Assembly: GCA_017983615.1 (NCBI GenBank) | Contig: JAGOBB010000014.1 | Location: 1 to 62,831, forward strand | Length of the DNA stretch: 62,831 nt | Direction: 5' to 3' | Origin: Azonexus sp. | GTDB lineage: Bacteria; Pseudomonadota; Gammaproteobacteria; Burkholderiales; Rhodocyclaceae | Part shown: positions 40,697-51,438 of the stretch, one piece after another | Numbering within the stretch: position 1 is the stretch's first letter | How the letters are laid out: every line of letters begins with the position of its first letter | Program-made: the position numbers and the translations under genes | Notes under the pieces: model-generated | Database searches by the model: none | The model's input: the letters and a program-made list of their open reading frames with translations, nothing else | Told to the model about the DNA's origin: nothing

Positions 40697-41446
40697 ATGC
40701 GTAGAAAGCTCGTTGCCGGCAACTGGAAAATGCATGGCAGCCTCCAGCAAAATGCTGTGCTGCTTGAGCGCATCAAGCAGGGCGCAAGCGGGCTGGCGTG
40801 TGACGTCGCGGTTTGCCCGCCGTATCCCTACCTCGGTCAGGTGCAGGCGCTGCTTTTGGGTTCCGGAGTGGCCTGGGGAGGGCAGTCGGTCAGTGAGCAT
40901 GCAGTCGGTGCCTTTACCGGCGAGGTATCGGCAAACATGCTGGTCGATTTCGGATGTCTGTATGTGCTGGTAGGTCACTCGGAACGTCGTGCACTGTACG
41001 GCGAAACCGATGTGGTCGTGGCAGCCAAGTTCGAAGCTGCGCAGCGCGCTGGTCTGGTGCCGGTCTTGTGTGTAGGTGAAACGCTGGCCGAACGCGAAGC
41101 TGGGGAGACCGAGGCGGTTGTTGCTCGGCAGCTGTCGGCGGTTCTGGATCGCTCGGGGGTTGCTGCGCTGGCTTCCGCGGTGGTGGCTTACGAACCGGTG
41201 TGGGCTATCGGGACCGGAGTGACAGCGTCGCCGGCTCAGGCGCAGGAGGTGCATGCTGCCATCCGGGCCAGGGTTGCGGCGCAGGATGTGGAAGTGGCAA
41301 ATGGGTTGCGCATTTTGTACGGCGGTAGTGTCAAGCCGCAAAATGCTAAGGAATTGTTTGGGCAGGTCGATATCGATGGCGGTTTGATCGGTGGCGCTGC
41401 CTTGGTTGCGGATGATTTTCTGGCGATTTGCCTCGCGGCGAATTGA
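40697..41446 (+). CDS. tpiA: Triosephosphate isomerase
   Basis: This 249-residue enzyme begins [14 protein letters not shown] (Asn and Lys of the active site), has the His electrophile in VLVGHSERR and the catalytic Glu in [12 protein letters not shown], then the phosphate-binding [11 protein letters not shown]. It interconverts dihydroxyacetone phosphate and glyceraldehyde-3-phosphate. It heads the tpiA-secG-tRNA-nuo block common in betaproteobacteria. Confidence 0.97.
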   Translation: MRRKLVAGNWKMHGSLQQNAVLLERIKQGASGLACDVAVCPPYPYLGQVQALLLGSGVAWGGQSVSEHAVGAFTGEVSANMLVDFGCLYVLVGHSERRALYGETDVVVAAKFEAAQRAGLVPVLCVGETLAEREAGETEAVVARQLSAVLDRSGVAALASAVVAYEPVWAIGTGVTASPAQAQEVHAAIRARVAAQDVEVANGLRILYGGSVKPQNAKELFGQVDIDGGLIGGAALVADDFLAICLAAN

Positions 41447-41457
41447 TAGGCTGACAA

Positions 41458-41829
41458 ATGAACTGGCTTTTTTCTCTCATTCTGACGATCCACATTCTGG
41501 TGGCGCTCGCGATTATTGGTCTGGTGCTGATGCAGCACGGCAAGGGCGCTGACATGGGGGCGGCGTTTGGTAGCGGTGCTTCCGGCAGCCTTTTTGGCGC
41601 CACTGGCTCGGCCAATTTCCTGAGCCGGACGACCGGTGTGCTCGCAGCCGTCTTTTTTGCAACCAGTCTGACGCTCGCTTACATTGGCTCCAACAAGCCA
41701 AAAACGACTGGCAGTCTTATGCAAGACACGGTACAATCACAGACTGTTTCGCAACCTGCTCCGGCGGGCGGCGAATCGCCGGCAGCGCCTGCGGATGCGG
41801 GCTCCAGGGCGAAAGATATACCGAAGTAA
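41458..41829 (+). CDS. secG: Protein translocase subunit SecG
   Basis: This 123-residue protein has two membrane helices (about 4-22 and 54-74) and the cytosolic loop VLMQHGKGADMGAAFGSGASGSLFGATGSANFLSR (split: VLMQHGKGADMGAAFG and GSANFLSRTTG), diagnostic of SecG. The C terminus is Ala/Pro-rich and disordered. It starts 11 bases after tpiA. Confidence 0.95.
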   Translation: MNWLFSLILTIHILVALAIIGLVLMQHGKGADMGAAFGSGASGSLFGATGSANFLSRTTGVLAAVFFATSLTLAYIGSNKPKTTGSLMQDTVQSQTVSQPAPAGGESPAAPADAGSRAKDIPK

Positions 41830-41882
41830 CGCAAGGTGATTTTCCCGGTATGAAGTCCTCGCTGGGAAGGTCAAAAATACGT

Positions 41883-41967
41883 GCCGACGTGGTGAAATTG
41901 GTAGACACGCTATCTTGAGGGGGTAGTGGCGCAAGCTGTGCGAGTTCGAGTCTCGCCGTCGGCACCA
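41883..41967 (+). tRNA. tRNA-Leu (GAG)
   Basis: This 85-base tRNA has a GCCGACG/CGTCGGC acceptor stem, encoded CCA end (41965-41967), long class II variable arm and TTCGAGTC T loop. The anticodon stem CTATC/GGTAG encloses TTGAGGG, giving anticodon GAG at 41917-41919. It lies between secG and nuoA, the usual betaproteobacterial position. Confidence 0.96.
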
Positions 41968-42033
41968 AAAAACTGGGGCAGTGGCCGCAAGGTACGCTGT
42001 TTCGAACAAGAAACTGAATATTGGCGGCGGATC

Positions 42034-42405
42034 ATGGAAAACTACTTTCCAATCCTGATGTTCGTTCTGGTGGGGATCGCGATTGGCGTTCTGCCTGTTG
42101 CGATGGGATTCATTCTCGCGCCCAGCCGTCCGGACCCGGAAAAGCTCTCTCCCTACGAGTGTGGCTTTGAGGCATTCGAAGATGCGCGCATGAAGTTCGA
42201 TGTGCGCTACTACCTGATTGCTATTCTCTTCATTCTGTTCGACCTGGAAGTCGCCTTCCTCTTTCCGTGGGCGACCATCTTCAAAGACATCGTCGCGACG
42301 GAATCGATCAAGATCTTCGGTTTTGTTGAAATGATGGTGTTCGTTGCCATTCTGGTCGTTGGCTATATCTATGCCTGGGCCAAGGGCGCGCTGGAATGGG
42401 AGTGA
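42034..42405 (+). CDS. nuoA: NADH-quinone oxidoreductase subunit A
   Basis: This 123-residue protein has three membrane helices and the conserved [22 protein letters not shown] loop (YECGFE, then [11 protein letters not shown]) followed by [13 protein letters not shown]. NuoA packs near the quinone-binding end of complex I. The ATG at 42034 gives the family start [10 protein letters not shown]. It is first gene of a complete nuoA-N operon. Confidence 0.96.
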   Translation: MENYFPILMFVLVGIAIGVLPVAMGFILAPSRPDPEKLSPYECGFEAFEDARMKFDVRYYLIAILFILFDLEVAFLFPWATIFKDIVATESIKIFGFVEMMVFVAILVVGYIYAWAKGALEWE

Positions 42406-42414
42406 GGCTCGCAG

Positions 42415-42891
42415 ATGGCTATTGAAGGCATTCTCCATGAAGGTTTTGTCACCACCTCGGCTGACAAACTGATCAACTACATGCGTACCGGGTCCCTGTG
42501 GCCCATGACCTTCGGTCTGGCTTGCTGTGCCGTGGAAATGATTCATGCCGGCGTTTCCCGCTACGACCTGGACCGTTTCGGCGTGGTGTTCCGCCCGAGT
42601 CCGCGGCAATCCGACGTGATGATCGTTGCTGGCACGCTGACCAACAAGATGGCGCCGGCGCTGCGCAAGGTTTACGACCAGATGGCCGAGCCGCGCTGGG
42701 TTATCTCCATGGGGTCCTGTGCCAATGGTGGTGGCTATTACCACTACTCGTACTCCGTCGTGCGCGGTTGCGACCGCATTGTTCCAGTCGATATCTACGT
42801 TCCGGGTTGCCCCCCGACTGCTGAGGCGCTGATCTACGGGATCATCCAGCTGCAGAACAAGATTCGTCGTACCAATACCATTGCTCGTTAA
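42415..42891 (+). CDS. nuoB: NADH-quinone oxidoreductase subunit B
   Basis: This 158-residue protein carries the ligands for cluster N2: the CC pair in [10 protein letters not shown], Cys in [18 protein letters not shown] (near 102) and [12 protein letters not shown]2 is the last Fe-S centre before quinone. The length and start [11 protein letters not shown] are typical of betaproteobacterial NuoB. Confidence 0.97.
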   Translation: MAIEGILHEGFVTTSADKLINYMRTGSLWPMTFGLACCAVEMIHAGVSRYDLDRFGVVFRPSPRQSDVMIVAGTLTNKMAPALRKVYDQMAEPRWVISMGSCANGGGYYHYSYSVVRGCDRIVPVDIYVPGCPPTAEALIYGIIQLQNKIRRTNTIAR

Positions 42892-42910
42892 TTGCCAAGG
42901 CTGATTCGAT

Positions 42911-43516
42911 ATGTCTGCCAAGCTGGAAACGCTTAGTCAAAACCTGCAGGAGCATTTCGGCGACAAGCTCAAGTCACTGAAGCTTGCTCTGGGTGAAGTA
43001 ACCATCGAAGTCGGTGCAGCTGACTATCTTGGCGTAATGACCACATTGCGCGACGAGGCGGTTTTCGGCTTCGAAGAGATGATCGATCTCTGTGGTGTCG
43101 ATTATTCGACGTATGGCGACGGCGCCTGGCAGGGCGCTCGCTTTGCCGTCGTCGTTCACCTCCTGTCCGTGGCGCATAACTGGCGCCTGCGTGTTCGTGT
43201 TTTTGCCGAGGACGAAAGTTTCCCGTCCGTCGCCTCGATTGCCGGCGTGTGGACGAGTGCCAACTGGTTTGAGCGCGAAGCGTTCGATCTCTATGGCATC
43301 GCCTTTGTTGGCCACGACGATCTGCGTCGCATTCTTACCGACTACGGCTTTATCGGCCATCCGTTCCGCAAGGACTTCCCGATTTCCGGTCACGTCGAAA
43401 TGCGTTACGACCCCGACCAGGCGCGTGTGATCTATCAACCGGTGACCATCGAGCCACGCGAGAACACCCCGCGCATCGTGCGCGAAGACACCTTCGGGGA
43501 TACCGCTCATGGCTGA
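42911..43516 (+). CDS. nuoC: NADH-quinone oxidoreductase subunit C
   Basis: This 201-residue protein is separate from NuoD, unlike the E. coli NuoCD fusion. The 30-kDa-subunit signature appears as [20 protein letters not shown] with [19 protein letters not shown]. It forms part of the peripheral arm connecting NuoB and NuoD. It overlaps nuoD by eight bases. Confidence 0.95.
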   Translation: MSAKLETLSQNLQEHFGDKLKSLKLALGEVTIEVGAADYLGVMTTLRDEAVFGFEEMIDLCGVDYSTYGDGAWQGARFAVVVHLLSVAHNWRLRVRVFAEDESFPSVASIAGVWTSANWFEREAFDLYGIAFVGHDDLRRILTDYGFIGHPFRKDFPISGHVEMRYDPDQARVIYQPVTIEPRENTPRIVREDTFGDTAHG

Positions 43517-44762
43517 CATCCGCAATTTCACGCTCAACTTTGGTCCGCAGCACCCGGCAGCGCACGGCGTTCTGCGCCTGGTTCTCGAATTGGACGGCGA
43601 AGTCGTCCAGCGCGCCGACCCGCATATCGGCCTGTTGCATCGCGCTACTGAAAAATTGGCTGAAACCCGGACCTGGGTCCAGTCCGTGCCGTACATGGAT
43701 CGTCTCGACTATGTGTCGATGATGTGCAACGAGCATGCCTACTGTTTGGCCACTGAAAAGTTGCTCGGTATCGAAGTGCCTGAGCGTGGCAAGTACATCC
43801 GCGTCATGTTCGACGAAGTCACCCGTATCCTCAACCACCTGTTGTGGATCGGCTGTCATGCGCTGGACGTCGGTGCAATGACCATGGCGCTCTATACCTT
43901 CCGCGAACGCGAAGATTTGATGGACGTTTATGAGGCGGTTTCCGGCGCACGTATGCATGCTGCCTACTATCGCCCGGGTGGTGTCTATCGTGACCTGCCT
44001 GACCGCATGCCGCAGTACCAGGAATCGACCTGGACCAATGCCAAGAAGGCGGCCGAGAAGAATGAGAACCGTAGCGGTTCGCTGCTCGATTTCCTTGAGG
44101 ATTTCACCAACCGCTTCCCGACTTACCATTCCGAATACCACACCCTGCTGACCGATAACCGGATCTGGAAGCAGCGTCTGGTCAATGTCGGTGTCGTGAC
44201 GCCGGAGCGCGCCCTGCAGATGGGCTTTACGGGTGCCATGCTGCGTGGCTCGGGGATCGCTTGGGACTTGCGCAAGAAACAGCCTTACGCGGCCTACGAC
44301 AAGGTCGATTTCGATGTGCCGGTTGGTGTGAATGGCGACAGCTACGACCGCTACTTGGTTCGCATGGAAGAAATGATCCAGTCGAACAACATCATCAAGC
44401 AATGTATCGCCTGGCTGCGCAAGAACCCCGGCCCGGTGATCACCGACAACAACAAGGTGGCGCCGCCGCCGCGCGAAAACATGAAGACCAACATGGAGGA
44501 GCTGATTCACCACTTCAAGCTCTTCACCGAAGGTATCCATGTTCCGGCAGGCGAGGCTTATGCTGCAGTCGAACATCCAAAGGGCGAGTTCGGCATCTAC
44601 TTTGTTTCCGATGGTGCCAACAAACCTTACCGCATGAAGATTCGTGCGCCGGGCTTTGTCCACCTGGCTGGTCTGGATGAAATGTCCAGGGGCCACATGA
44701 TTGCCGACGTCGTTACGATTATCGGTTCCCAAGATATTGTTTTTGGCGAGATCGACCGCTGA
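43509..44762 (+). CDS. nuoD: NADH-quinone oxidoreductase subunit D
   Basis: This 417-residue 49-kDa subunit starts with [20 protein letters not shown], whose HPAAHG loop lines the quinone site, and ends [11 protein letters not shown] as the family does. It is related to the large subunit of NiFe hydrogenases but lacks the metal-binding cysteines. Its stop codon overlaps the nuoE ATG by one base. Confidence 0.97.
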   Translation: MADIRNFTLNFGPQHPAAHGVLRLVLELDGEVVQRADPHIGLLHRATEKLAETRTWVQSVPYMDRLDYVSMMCNEHAYCLATEKLLGIEVPERGKYIRVMFDEVTRILNHLLWIGCHALDVGAMTMALYTFREREDLMDVYEAVSGARMHAAYYRPGGVYRDLPDRMPQYQESTWTNAKKAAEKNENRSGSLLDFLEDFTNRFPTYHSEYHTLLTDNRIWKQRLVNVGVVTPERALQMGFTGAMLRGSGIAWDLRKKQPYAAYDKVDFDVPVGVNGDSYDRYLVRMEEMIQSNNIIKQCIAWLRKNPGPVITDNNKVAPPPRENMKTNMEELIHHFKLFTEGIHVPAGEAYAAVEHPKGEFGIYFVSDGANKPYRMKIRAPGFVHLAGLDEMSRGHMIADVVTIIGSQDIVFGEIDR

Positions 44763-45235
44763 TGTTTTCCGCTGAAACCCTCCAGAAGTTTGCCCGCGAG
44801 GTCGCCAAGTACCCCGCCGATCAGAAACAGTCGGCGTCGATGGCCTGTCTCGCTCACGCCCAGGAAGAAAAAGGCTGGCTGGCCCCCGAGTCCATCGAGG
44901 CGGTTGCCAACTATCTTGGTATGCCGCCGATCGCGGCCTACGAAGTGGCTTCTTTCTACAACATGTATGACCTGAAGCCGGTCGGCAAGTACAAGATCAC
45001 GGTCTGTACGAATCTGCCATGCGCCCTGTCAGGTGGCTATCATGCTGGCGAATACCTTCAGCACAAGCTCGGTATTGGCTACGGCGAAACAACGCCGGAT
45101 GGCAAGTTCACGTTGAAGGAAGGCGAATGCATGGGGGCCTGCGGCGATGCGCCGGTTTTCATCGTCAACAACCGCTCGATGTGCAGCCACATGCACCCGG
45201 AACAGATCGACAAGCTGCTTGAGGAGTGCAAATAA
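44762..45235 (+). CDS. nuoE: NADH-quinone oxidoreductase subunit E
   Basis: This 157-residue protein of the 24-kDa type has the 2Fe-2S ligands CTNLPC (C-x4-C) and CMGACGD (C-x3-C). The cluster (N1a) sits beside the FMN in NuoF. The ATG follows the nuoD stop directly and the stop overlaps nuoF (TAATG). Confidence 0.95.
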   Translation: MFSAETLQKFAREVAKYPADQKQSASMACLAHAQEEKGWLAPESIEAVANYLGMPPIAAYEVASFYNMYDLKPVGKYKITVCTNLPCALSGGYHAGEYLQHKLGIGYGETTPDGKFTLKEGECMGACGDAPVFIVNNRSMCSHMHPEQIDKLLEECK

Positions 45236-46563
45236 TGGCCATGCTTGGTTCGATCAACGGCGTCCTGATGGAAGGCCTGGATGGCGATAATACCTGGCAC
45301 CTCAAGGATTACGTCGCCCGCGGTGGCTATGCGCAGCTGAAGCGCATCCTGGAAAGCAAGATGACCCAGGAAGACGTCATCAGCGAAGTCAAAAAATCGG
45401 TATTGCGAGGTCGTGGCGGCGCCGGCTTTCCGACTGGCCTGAAGTGGTCCTTCATGCCACGCTCCTTCCCAGGTGACAAGTACGTAGTCTGCAATACCGA
45501 CGAAGGTGAACCGGGGACCTTCAAGGACCGCGACATCATGCGCTTCAACCCGCATTCCGTCATCGAAGGCATGGCGATCGCCGCCTACGCGATGGGCGCC
45601 AATCGCGGCTATAACTATGTGCACGGCGAAGTCTGGCAAGAATACAAGCGTTTTGAAGAGGCGCTGGATGAGGCACGTGCTGCTGGATTCATCGGCCAGA
45701 ACATTCTCGGTTCGGGATTTAATTTCGAACTCTTCGCGCACCATGGCTACGGTGCCTATATCTGTGGCGAAGAAACCGCGTTGCTTGAGTCCATCGAAGG
45801 CAAAAAGGGCCAGCCGCGCTTCAAGCCGCCGTTCCCGGCATCCTTCGGTCTGTACGGCAAGCCGACAACGATCAATAATACCGAAACCTTTGCTGCCATT
45901 CCCTTCATTCTGAAGATGGGTGGCGAAGAGTTCCTGAATCTGGGCAAGCCGAACAATGGCGGTACCAAGCTGTTCTCGGTTTCCGGCCACGTCAATCGCC
46001 CAGGCAACTACGAAATTCCGCTCGGTACCCCCTTTTCGACCCTGCTCGAAATGTGCGGCGGGATGCGTGGCGGACGCAAGTTGAAGGCGGTCATTCCTGG
46101 CGGTTCGTCAGCCCCGGTCATGCCGGGCGAAGTGATCATGGATTGCACCATGGACTACGACTCGATCAGCAAGGGCGGTTCGATGCTCGGTTCCGGTGCG
46201 GTCATCGTGATGGATGAAACGGTCTGCATGGTCAAGGCGCTTGAGCGTCTGTCCTTCTTCTATTACGAAGAGTCCTGTGGCCAATGTACCCCCTGCCGCG
46301 AAGGTACGGCCTGGATGTACAAGGTCGTGCATCGCATCGAGAACGGTCTCGGCAAGCCCGAAGACCTCGATCTGCTGAACAGTGTGCTCGGCAATATTGC
46401 CGGTCGCACCATCTGTGCGCTCGGCGATGCGGCAGCCTTCCCGGTGCAGAGCTTCATCAAGCACTTCGGCAAGGAATTCGAGTACCACATTGAAAACAAG
46501 ACCTGTCTGGTTCCCAAGGATGTGCAATGGGCAGGCAGTGGCTTCCACAAGATTCCGGCCTGA
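45235..46563 (+). CDS. nuoF: NADH-quinone oxidoreductase subunit F
   Basis: This 442-residue subunit has the NADH/FMN site [16 protein letters not shown] and [16 protein letters not shown], and the 4Fe-4S motif [12 protein letters not shown]. It oxidises NADH and passes electrons to N3. I chose the ATG at 45235 (overlapping the nuoE stop) over an in-frame GTG at 45226. Confidence 0.96.
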   Translation: MAMLGSINGVLMEGLDGDNTWHLKDYVARGGYAQLKRILESKMTQEDVISEVKKSVLRGRGGAGFPTGLKWSFMPRSFPGDKYVVCNTDEGEPGTFKDRDIMRFNPHSVIEGMAIAAYAMGANRGYNYVHGEVWQEYKRFEEALDEARAAGFIGQNILGSGFNFELFAHHGYGAYICGEETALLESIEGKKGQPRFKPPFPASFGLYGKPTTINNTETFAAIPFILKMGGEEFLNLGKPNNGGTKLFSVSGHVNRPGNYEIPLGTPFSTLLEMCGGMRGGRKLKAVIPGGSSAPVMPGEVIMDCTMDYDSISKGGSMLGSGAVIVMDETVCMVKALERLSFFYYEESCGQCTPCREGTAWMYKVVHRIENGLGKPEDLDLLNSVLGNIAGRTICALGDAAAFPVQSFIKHFGKEFEYHIENKTCLVPKDVQWAGSGFHKIPA

Positions 46564-46618
46564 TGGCTACGGGTTGTAACGATATTAACGACGAAAAGTC
46601 AGGCTACAAGGTAGCGAC

Positions 46619-48952
46619 ATGCTAGAAATCGAGATCGACGGCAAAAAGGCGCAAGTGCCCGATGGCAGCACGGTGATGGATGCCGCGCAGCAGGTGGGCG
46701 TTTACATTCCGCATTTCTGCTACCACAAGAAACTTTCGATTGCCGCCAACTGCCGCATGTGTCTCGTGCAGGTAGAGAAGGCACCGAAGCCGTTGCCGGC
46801 CTGCGCAACGCCGGTGACCAACGGCATGAAGGTCTTTACCCACTCCGAACTGGCCGTCAAGGCGCAGAAGGGGGTGATGGAATTCCTGCTTATCAACCAC
46901 CCGCTGGATTGTCCGATTTGCGATCAGGGCGGCGAGTGCCAGCTGCAGGACATGTCCGTCGGCTATGGCCCGATGAAGAGCCGCTATACCGAAGAAAAGC
47001 ACGTCGTTTTCCACAAGAGTGTCGGTCCGCTGATCTCCATGGAAGAAATGAGCCGCTGCATTCACTGCACCCGTTGCGTCCGCTTCGGTCAGGAAATCGG
47101 CGGCATCATGGAACTTGGCATGGCTAACCGCAACATGCATTCCGAGATCATGACCTTCGTTGGTCGTACGGTCGACTCCGAATTGTCGGGCAATATGATC
47201 GACCTCTGCCCGGTTGGCGCGCTGACCTCCAAGCCTTTCCGCTACACCGCCCGTTCCTGGGAACTGCAGCGCCGCAAGTCGGTCAGCCCGCACGATTCTG
47301 TCGGTGCCAATCTGGTCGTCCAGGTCAAGCACGACAATGTGATGCGCGTTCTGCCGCGTGAGAACGAAGAAGTTAACGAGTGCTGGATTTCTGACAAGGA
47401 GCGTTTCTCCTATCAGGCCCTGAATTCCGAAGAACGCCTGACCAAACCGATGGTCAAGCAGGGCGGCGAATGGAAGGAAGTCGACTGGAATGTCGCTCTC
47501 GACTATGTTGCCCATGGCCTGAAGGATGTGTCCCGCGAACACGGCGGCGATGCGCTGGCCGCGCTGGCCGCCCAGAGTTCGACGGTTGAAGAACTCTTCC
47601 TGCTCGGTAAGGTCATGAAGGGACTGGGCTGTGGCAATATCGATTTCCGTCCGCGCCAAAGTGACTTCTCCTCTGATTTCAAGCGCGCCGGCACGCCGTG
47701 GCTGGGCATGCGTCTGGCCGAGATCAAGGATCTCGACGGCGCACTGGTGGTCGGCTCCTTTCTGCGCAAGGATCATCCGCTGATCGCCCAGCGCCTCCGC
47801 CAGGCAGCCAAGAAATTCACCAAGGTCAGCCTGCTGTCGGTGACCGGCGACGATCAACTGATCAACCTGCATGCCCGCCTGACTGTCGCACCGGCCCAGC
47901 TGGCTGGTACGTTGGCTGCTGTTGTCAAGGCAGCGGCCGAGATCAAGGGCGTCGCGGTGCCAGCCGGCGTCGAGTCGGCTGTAGTTTGCGAAACGAGCAA
48001 GAAAATTGCCCAGAGCTTGGTCGACGGTGAAAAGCGTGCCGTATTCCTCGGCAACGTCGCCACTCAATCTGCCGACGCCATGCAACTACATGCGCTGGCA
48101 CTCGAACTCGGCAAGCTGACTGGCGCGACCGTCGGCTTCCTTGGCGAGGGCGCCAACACCGTGGGTGGTCACCTTGCCTGGGCTCTGCCTTCCGCAGCCA
48201 ACGCCCGCCAGATGTTCGAGCAGCCCCGCAAGGCTTATGTCCTGATGGGGATCGAGCCGGAATTTGATTGCGCCAATCCGCAACTGGTATTGGGCGCATT
48301 GAAGCAAGCCAGCCTGGTGGTCTATATGTCCGCCTTCAAACATGCACCGGCTCTGGAATTCGCCGACGTGATGCTGCCGATTGCGCCGTACGCCGAAACT
48401 TCGGGGACCTTTGTCAATACCGAAGGCCGTGTCCAGAGCTTCAATGGGGTCGCCAAGGCGCGCGGCGATGCCCGTCCGGCCTGGAAGCTGCTCCGTGTGC
48501 TCGGCAACGTGCTGAATCTCGACGGCTTCGGCTACACCTCCAGCGAAGAAATTCGCGATGAAGTGCTCGGCAAGGGCGTCGAATTCGTCACCGGCCTGAG
48601 CAACGAATTGAATGGCGTGTCCATTGCCCTGCCGGCCGTTTCGGCCAACGGCCTGCAACGGATTGCCGATGTGCCGATCAACTTTGCCGATCCGATGGCG
48701 CGCCGTGCTCCGGCGCTACAGCAGACGGCTGACGCCGTCGCGCCGGCCGCTCGTATCAATGAGCAGACCCTGGCCCAGATCGGTCTCACCGAGAATGCCA
48801 AGGTTCGCGTCAGGCAGGGAGCGGGCGAGGCGGTTCTGGTGGCCAAGACTGACAACAACGTGCCGGTTGGTTGTGTTCGCGTTTCCGCGGCACACGCCAG
48901 TACCGCGATGCTGGGCGACATGTTCGGCGCGATTTCCGTGGAGCGTGCATAA
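46619..48952 (+). CDS. nuoG: NADH-quinone oxidoreductase subunit G
   Basis: This 777-residue subunit has an N-terminal 2Fe-2S domain (FCYHKKLSIAANCRMCLV), the His-ligated N5 region with DCPICDQGGECQLQD, and the CIHCTRCVRF 4Fe-4S site. The C-terminal two thirds resemble molybdopterin oxidoreductases but serve a structural role. The 55 bases before its ATG are the largest gap among nuoA-K and hold no visible gene. Confidence 0.96.
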   Translation: MLEIEIDGKKAQVPDGSTVMDAAQQVGVYIPHFCYHKKLSIAANCRMCLVQVEKAPKPLPACATPVTNGMKVFTHSELAVKAQKGVMEFLLINHPLDCPICDQGGECQLQDMSVGYGPMKSRYTEEKHVVFHKSVGPLISMEEMSRCIHCTRCVRFGQEIGGIMELGMANRNMHSEIMTFVGRTVDSELSGNMIDLCPVGALTSKPFRYTARSWELQRRKSVSPHDSVGANLVVQVKHDNVMRVLPRENEEVNECWISDKERFSYQALNSEERLTKPMVKQGGEWKEVDWNVALDYVAHGLKDVSREHGGDALAALAAQSSTVEELFLLGKVMKGLGCGNIDFRPRQSDFSSDFKRAGTPWLGMRLAEIKDLDGALVVGSFLRKDHPLIAQRLRQAAKKFTKVSLLSVTGDDQLINLHARLTVAPAQLAGTLAAVVKAAAEIKGVAVPAGVESAVVCETSKKIAQSLVDGEKRAVFLGNVATQSADAMQLHALALELGKLTGATVGFLGEGANTVGGHLAWALPSAANARQMFEQPRKAYVLMGIEPEFDCANPQLVLGALKQASLVVYMSAFKHAPALEFADVMLPIAPYAETSGTFVNTEGRVQSFNGVAKARGDARPAWKLLRVLGNVLNLDGFGYTSSEEIRDEVLGKGVEFVTGLSNELNGVSIALPAVSANGLQRIADVPINFADPMARRAPALQQTADAVAPAARINEQTLAQIGLTENAKVRVRQGAGEAVLVAKTDNNVPVGCVRVSAAHASTAMLGDMFGAISVERA

Positions 48953-50002
48953 ATGGACGCACTGATGAATTTCGGTACGGGGATTTTCGGCGGCGCCTGG
49001 CCGGCCGTCTGGACCCTGATCAAGATTGTCCTGATCGTCGCTCCGATGATGCTCGGTGTTGCCTATCTGACCTACTTCGAACGCAAGGTCATCGGCTACA
49101 TGCAGGTACGTATCGGCCCCAACCGCGTCGGTCCCTGGGGCCTGATCCAGCCGATCGCCGACGGCCTGAAGCTGCTGATGAAGGAAATCATCGTTCCCAG
49201 CGGCGCCAACAAGGGCATCTTCATCATTGCCCCGATGCTGGCCATCGCGCCGGCGCTGGCCGCCTGGGCGGTGGTGCCTTTCACCGACTCGCTGGTCCTC
49301 GCCAACATCGACGCCAGCCTGCTCTACATCATGGCCATCACCTCGATGGGTGTGTACGGGATCATCCTGTCCGGCTGGGCTTCCAACTCCAAGTATGCTT
49401 TCCTTGGTGCCATGCGCTCCGCGGCCCAGATGGTTTCCTACGAAATCTCGATGGGCTTCTCGCTGATCTGCGTGCTGATGGTGTCCAACAGCCTGAATCT
49501 GGTGGAGATCGTCAATGTCCAGAATCAGGGCCGCTTCGCCGACTGGGGGCTGAGCTTCCTGTCCTGGAACTGGCTGCCGCTGTTCCCGATGTTCCTGGTC
49601 TATCTGATTTCCGGCGTCGCCGAAACCAATCGTGCGCCGTTCGACGTCGCCGAAGGCGAATCCGAAATCGTTGCCGGCTTCCATGTCGAATACTCCGGTA
49701 TGGCCTTTGCGGTCTTCTTCCTGGCCGAATACGCCAACATGATCCTGGTGTCGGCACTGACTGCCATCATGTTCCTCGGTGGCTGGTTGTCGCCGGTCAG
49801 CTTCCTGCCCGATGGCATTCTCTGGCTGTTCGCCAAGATGTCGGCAATTCTCTTCCTGTTCCTGTGGTTCCGGGCTACTTTCCCGCGTTACCGCTATGAC
49901 CAGTTGATGCGTCTGGGCTGGAAAGTGTTCGTGCCGATCTGTCTGATCTGGCTGGTTGTCGTCGGCGGCTGGATGATGTCGCCACTGAATATCTGGAAGT
50001 GA
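48953..50002 (+). CDS. nuoH: NADH-quinone oxidoreductase subunit H
   Basis: This 349-residue protein has eight membrane helices. It contains [20 protein letters not shown] ([10 protein letters not shown] and [11 protein letters not shown]) and [20 protein letters not shown], both diagnostic. NuoH joins the membrane arm to the quinone cavity. Its ATG directly follows the nuoG TAA. Confidence 0.97.
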   Translation: MDALMNFGTGIFGGAWPAVWTLIKIVLIVAPMMLGVAYLTYFERKVIGYMQVRIGPNRVGPWGLIQPIADGLKLLMKEIIVPSGANKGIFIIAPMLAIAPALAAWAVVPFTDSLVLANIDASLLYIMAITSMGVYGIILSGWASNSKYAFLGAMRSAAQMVSYEISMGFSLICVLMVSNSLNLVEIVNVQNQGRFADWGLSFLSWNWLPLFPMFLVYLISGVAETNRAPFDVAEGESEIVAGFHVEYSGMAFAVFFLAEYANMILVSALTAIMFLGGWLSPVSFLPDGILWLFAKMSAILFLFLWFRATFPRYRYDQLMRLGWKVFVPICLIWLVVVGGWMMSPLNIWK

Positions 50003-50012
50003 GGAGAGACTA

Positions 50013-50501
50013 ATGGGTTCGATGAAGGAAATCTTCAACAGCCTCTTCCTCAAGGAATTGTTGAAGGGGATGTCGGTGACGGGCAAGTATTTCTTTGCCC
50101 GCAAGATCACCGTCCAGTATCCGGAAGAAAAGACGCCGCAGAGTTTTCGTTTCCGCGGCCTGCATGCCCTGCGTCGCTATCCGAATGGCGAAGAGCGCTG
50201 CATCGCTTGCAAGCTGTGCGAAGCGATCTGCCCGGCGCTGGCCATCACTATCGAGGCGGAGCCCCGCGATGATGGTTCACGTCGCACGACGCGCTACGAC
50301 ATCGATCTGACCAAGTGCATCTTCTGCGGTTTCTGCGAAGAAGCCTGCCCGGTCGATGCCGTCGTCGAAACGCGGATTTTTGAATATCACGGCGAGAAGC
50401 GTGGTGATTTGTATTACACCAAGCAGATGTTGCTGGCCAACGGCGACCGCTACGAAGATCAAATCGCGAAAGATCGCGAGCTTGATGCTTCTTACCGATA
50501 A
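50013..50501 (+). CDS. nuoI: NADH-quinone oxidoreductase subunit I
   Basis: This 162-residue ferredoxin-like subunit has two CxxCxxCxxxCP motifs, [12 protein letters not shown] and [12 protein letters not shown], holding clusters N6a and N6b. It bridges NuoG and NuoB. GGAGAG precedes the ATG. Confidence 0.97.
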   Translation: MGSMKEIFNSLFLKELLKGMSVTGKYFFARKITVQYPEEKTPQSFRFRGLHALRRYPNGEERCIACKLCEAICPALAITIEAEPRDDGSRRTTRYDIDLTKCIFCGFCEEACPVDAVVETRIFEYHGEKRGDLYYTKQMLLANGDRYEDQIAKDRELDASYR

Positions 50502-50513
50502 CAGGTGCTAGCG

Positions 50514-51110
50514 ATGGATTTTCAAACTGCGGTTTTTTACTTCCTGTCGGCGATTCTGGTCTTCGCGAGCCTTCGCGTGATCACCGCCCGCAACCCGGTG
50601 CACGCCGCGCTGCATCTGATTCTTGCCTTCTTCACCTGCGGCGGGATCTGGGCGCTGTTGCAGGCCGAATTCCTGGCGATCGCCATCATCCTGGTCTATG
50701 TCGGCGCCGTAATGGTGCTCTTCCTGTTCGTAGTGATGATGCTCGACATCAATATTGACCGGATTCGGCAAGGGTTCTGGAACTATCTGCCGCTCGGCGC
50801 CTTGCTTGGCCTGCTGATGGTTCTTGAAATGGGCTTGGTGCTCGGCAGCAAGTACTTCCAAGTGCCTGCGGCCGAAGCCATGGTACCGGCCGGTGTGTCC
50901 AACACGAAGGCTATCGGCGCGCTGATGTTCAGCGACTACGTCTTTCCGTTCGAACTGGCCTCCCTCATCCTGTTGGTTGGCATGATCGCCGCGATCGTGC
51001 TGACGTACCGCGGCCCGAAGCATTCCAAGTACACCAGCCCCAGTCTGCAGGTCTTCGTCAAGGCCAAGGATCGCATCCGCGTCCTGCAGATGCCGGTTGA
51101 AAAAGACTGA
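50514..51110 (+). CDS. nuoJ: NADH-quinone oxidoreductase subunit J
   Basis: This 198-residue protein has five membrane helices, with the conserved [14 protein letters not shown] and [20 protein letters not shown] (helix 3, with its pi-bulge region). The ATG at 50514 is preferred to a GTG three codons earlier. Confidence 0.95.
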   Translation: MDFQTAVFYFLSAILVFASLRVITARNPVHAALHLILAFFTCGGIWALLQAEFLAIAIILVYVGAVMVLFLFVVMMLDINIDRIRQGFWNYLPLGALLGLLMVLEMGLVLGSKYFQVPAAEAMVPAGVSNTKAIGALMFSDYVFPFELASLILLVGMIAAIVLTYRGPKHSKYTSPSLQVFVKAKDRIRVLQMPVEKD

Positions 51111-51124
51111 ACCCAGGGACGACC

Positions 51125-51436
51125 ATGCTTACTTTGTCACTTTCGCATTTCCTGATTCTGGGCGCGATTCTGTTCGCGATCAGCGTCGTCGGCATCTTCC
51201 TGAACCGGAAAAACCTGCTGGTGCTGCTTATGGCCATCGAATTGATGCTGCTTGCGGTCAACATGAATTTCGTGGCGTTTTCGCACTATCTTCAGGATCT
51301 CTCGGGCCAGATTTTCGTCTTCTTCATCCTGACCGTTGCCGCTGCTGAATCGGCGATCGGTCTGGCCATCCTGATCGTGCTGTTCCGCAACCTCAAGAGC
51401 ATCCATGTGGATGACCTGGGCAGCCTGAAGGGTTAA
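51125..51436 (+). CDS. nuoK: NADH-quinone oxidoreductase subunit K
   Basis: This 103-residue protein has three membrane helices and the two conserved membrane glutamates, in [12 protein letters not shown] and [11 protein letters not shown], needed for proton translocation. Size and position between nuoJ and nuoL are standard. Confidence 0.96.
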   Translation: MLTLSLSHFLILGAILFAISVVGIFLNRKNLLVLLMAIELMLLAVNMNFVAFSHYLQDLSGQIFVFFILTVAAAESAIGLAILIVLFRNLKSIHVDDLGSLKG

Positions 51437-51438
51437 AC

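Noticed and set aside
41338-41352. AAATGCTAAGG at the end of tpiA as a copy
   Set aside because: It lies in the conserved family motif [13 protein letters not shown] and lacks the CGGTC half and the tail.
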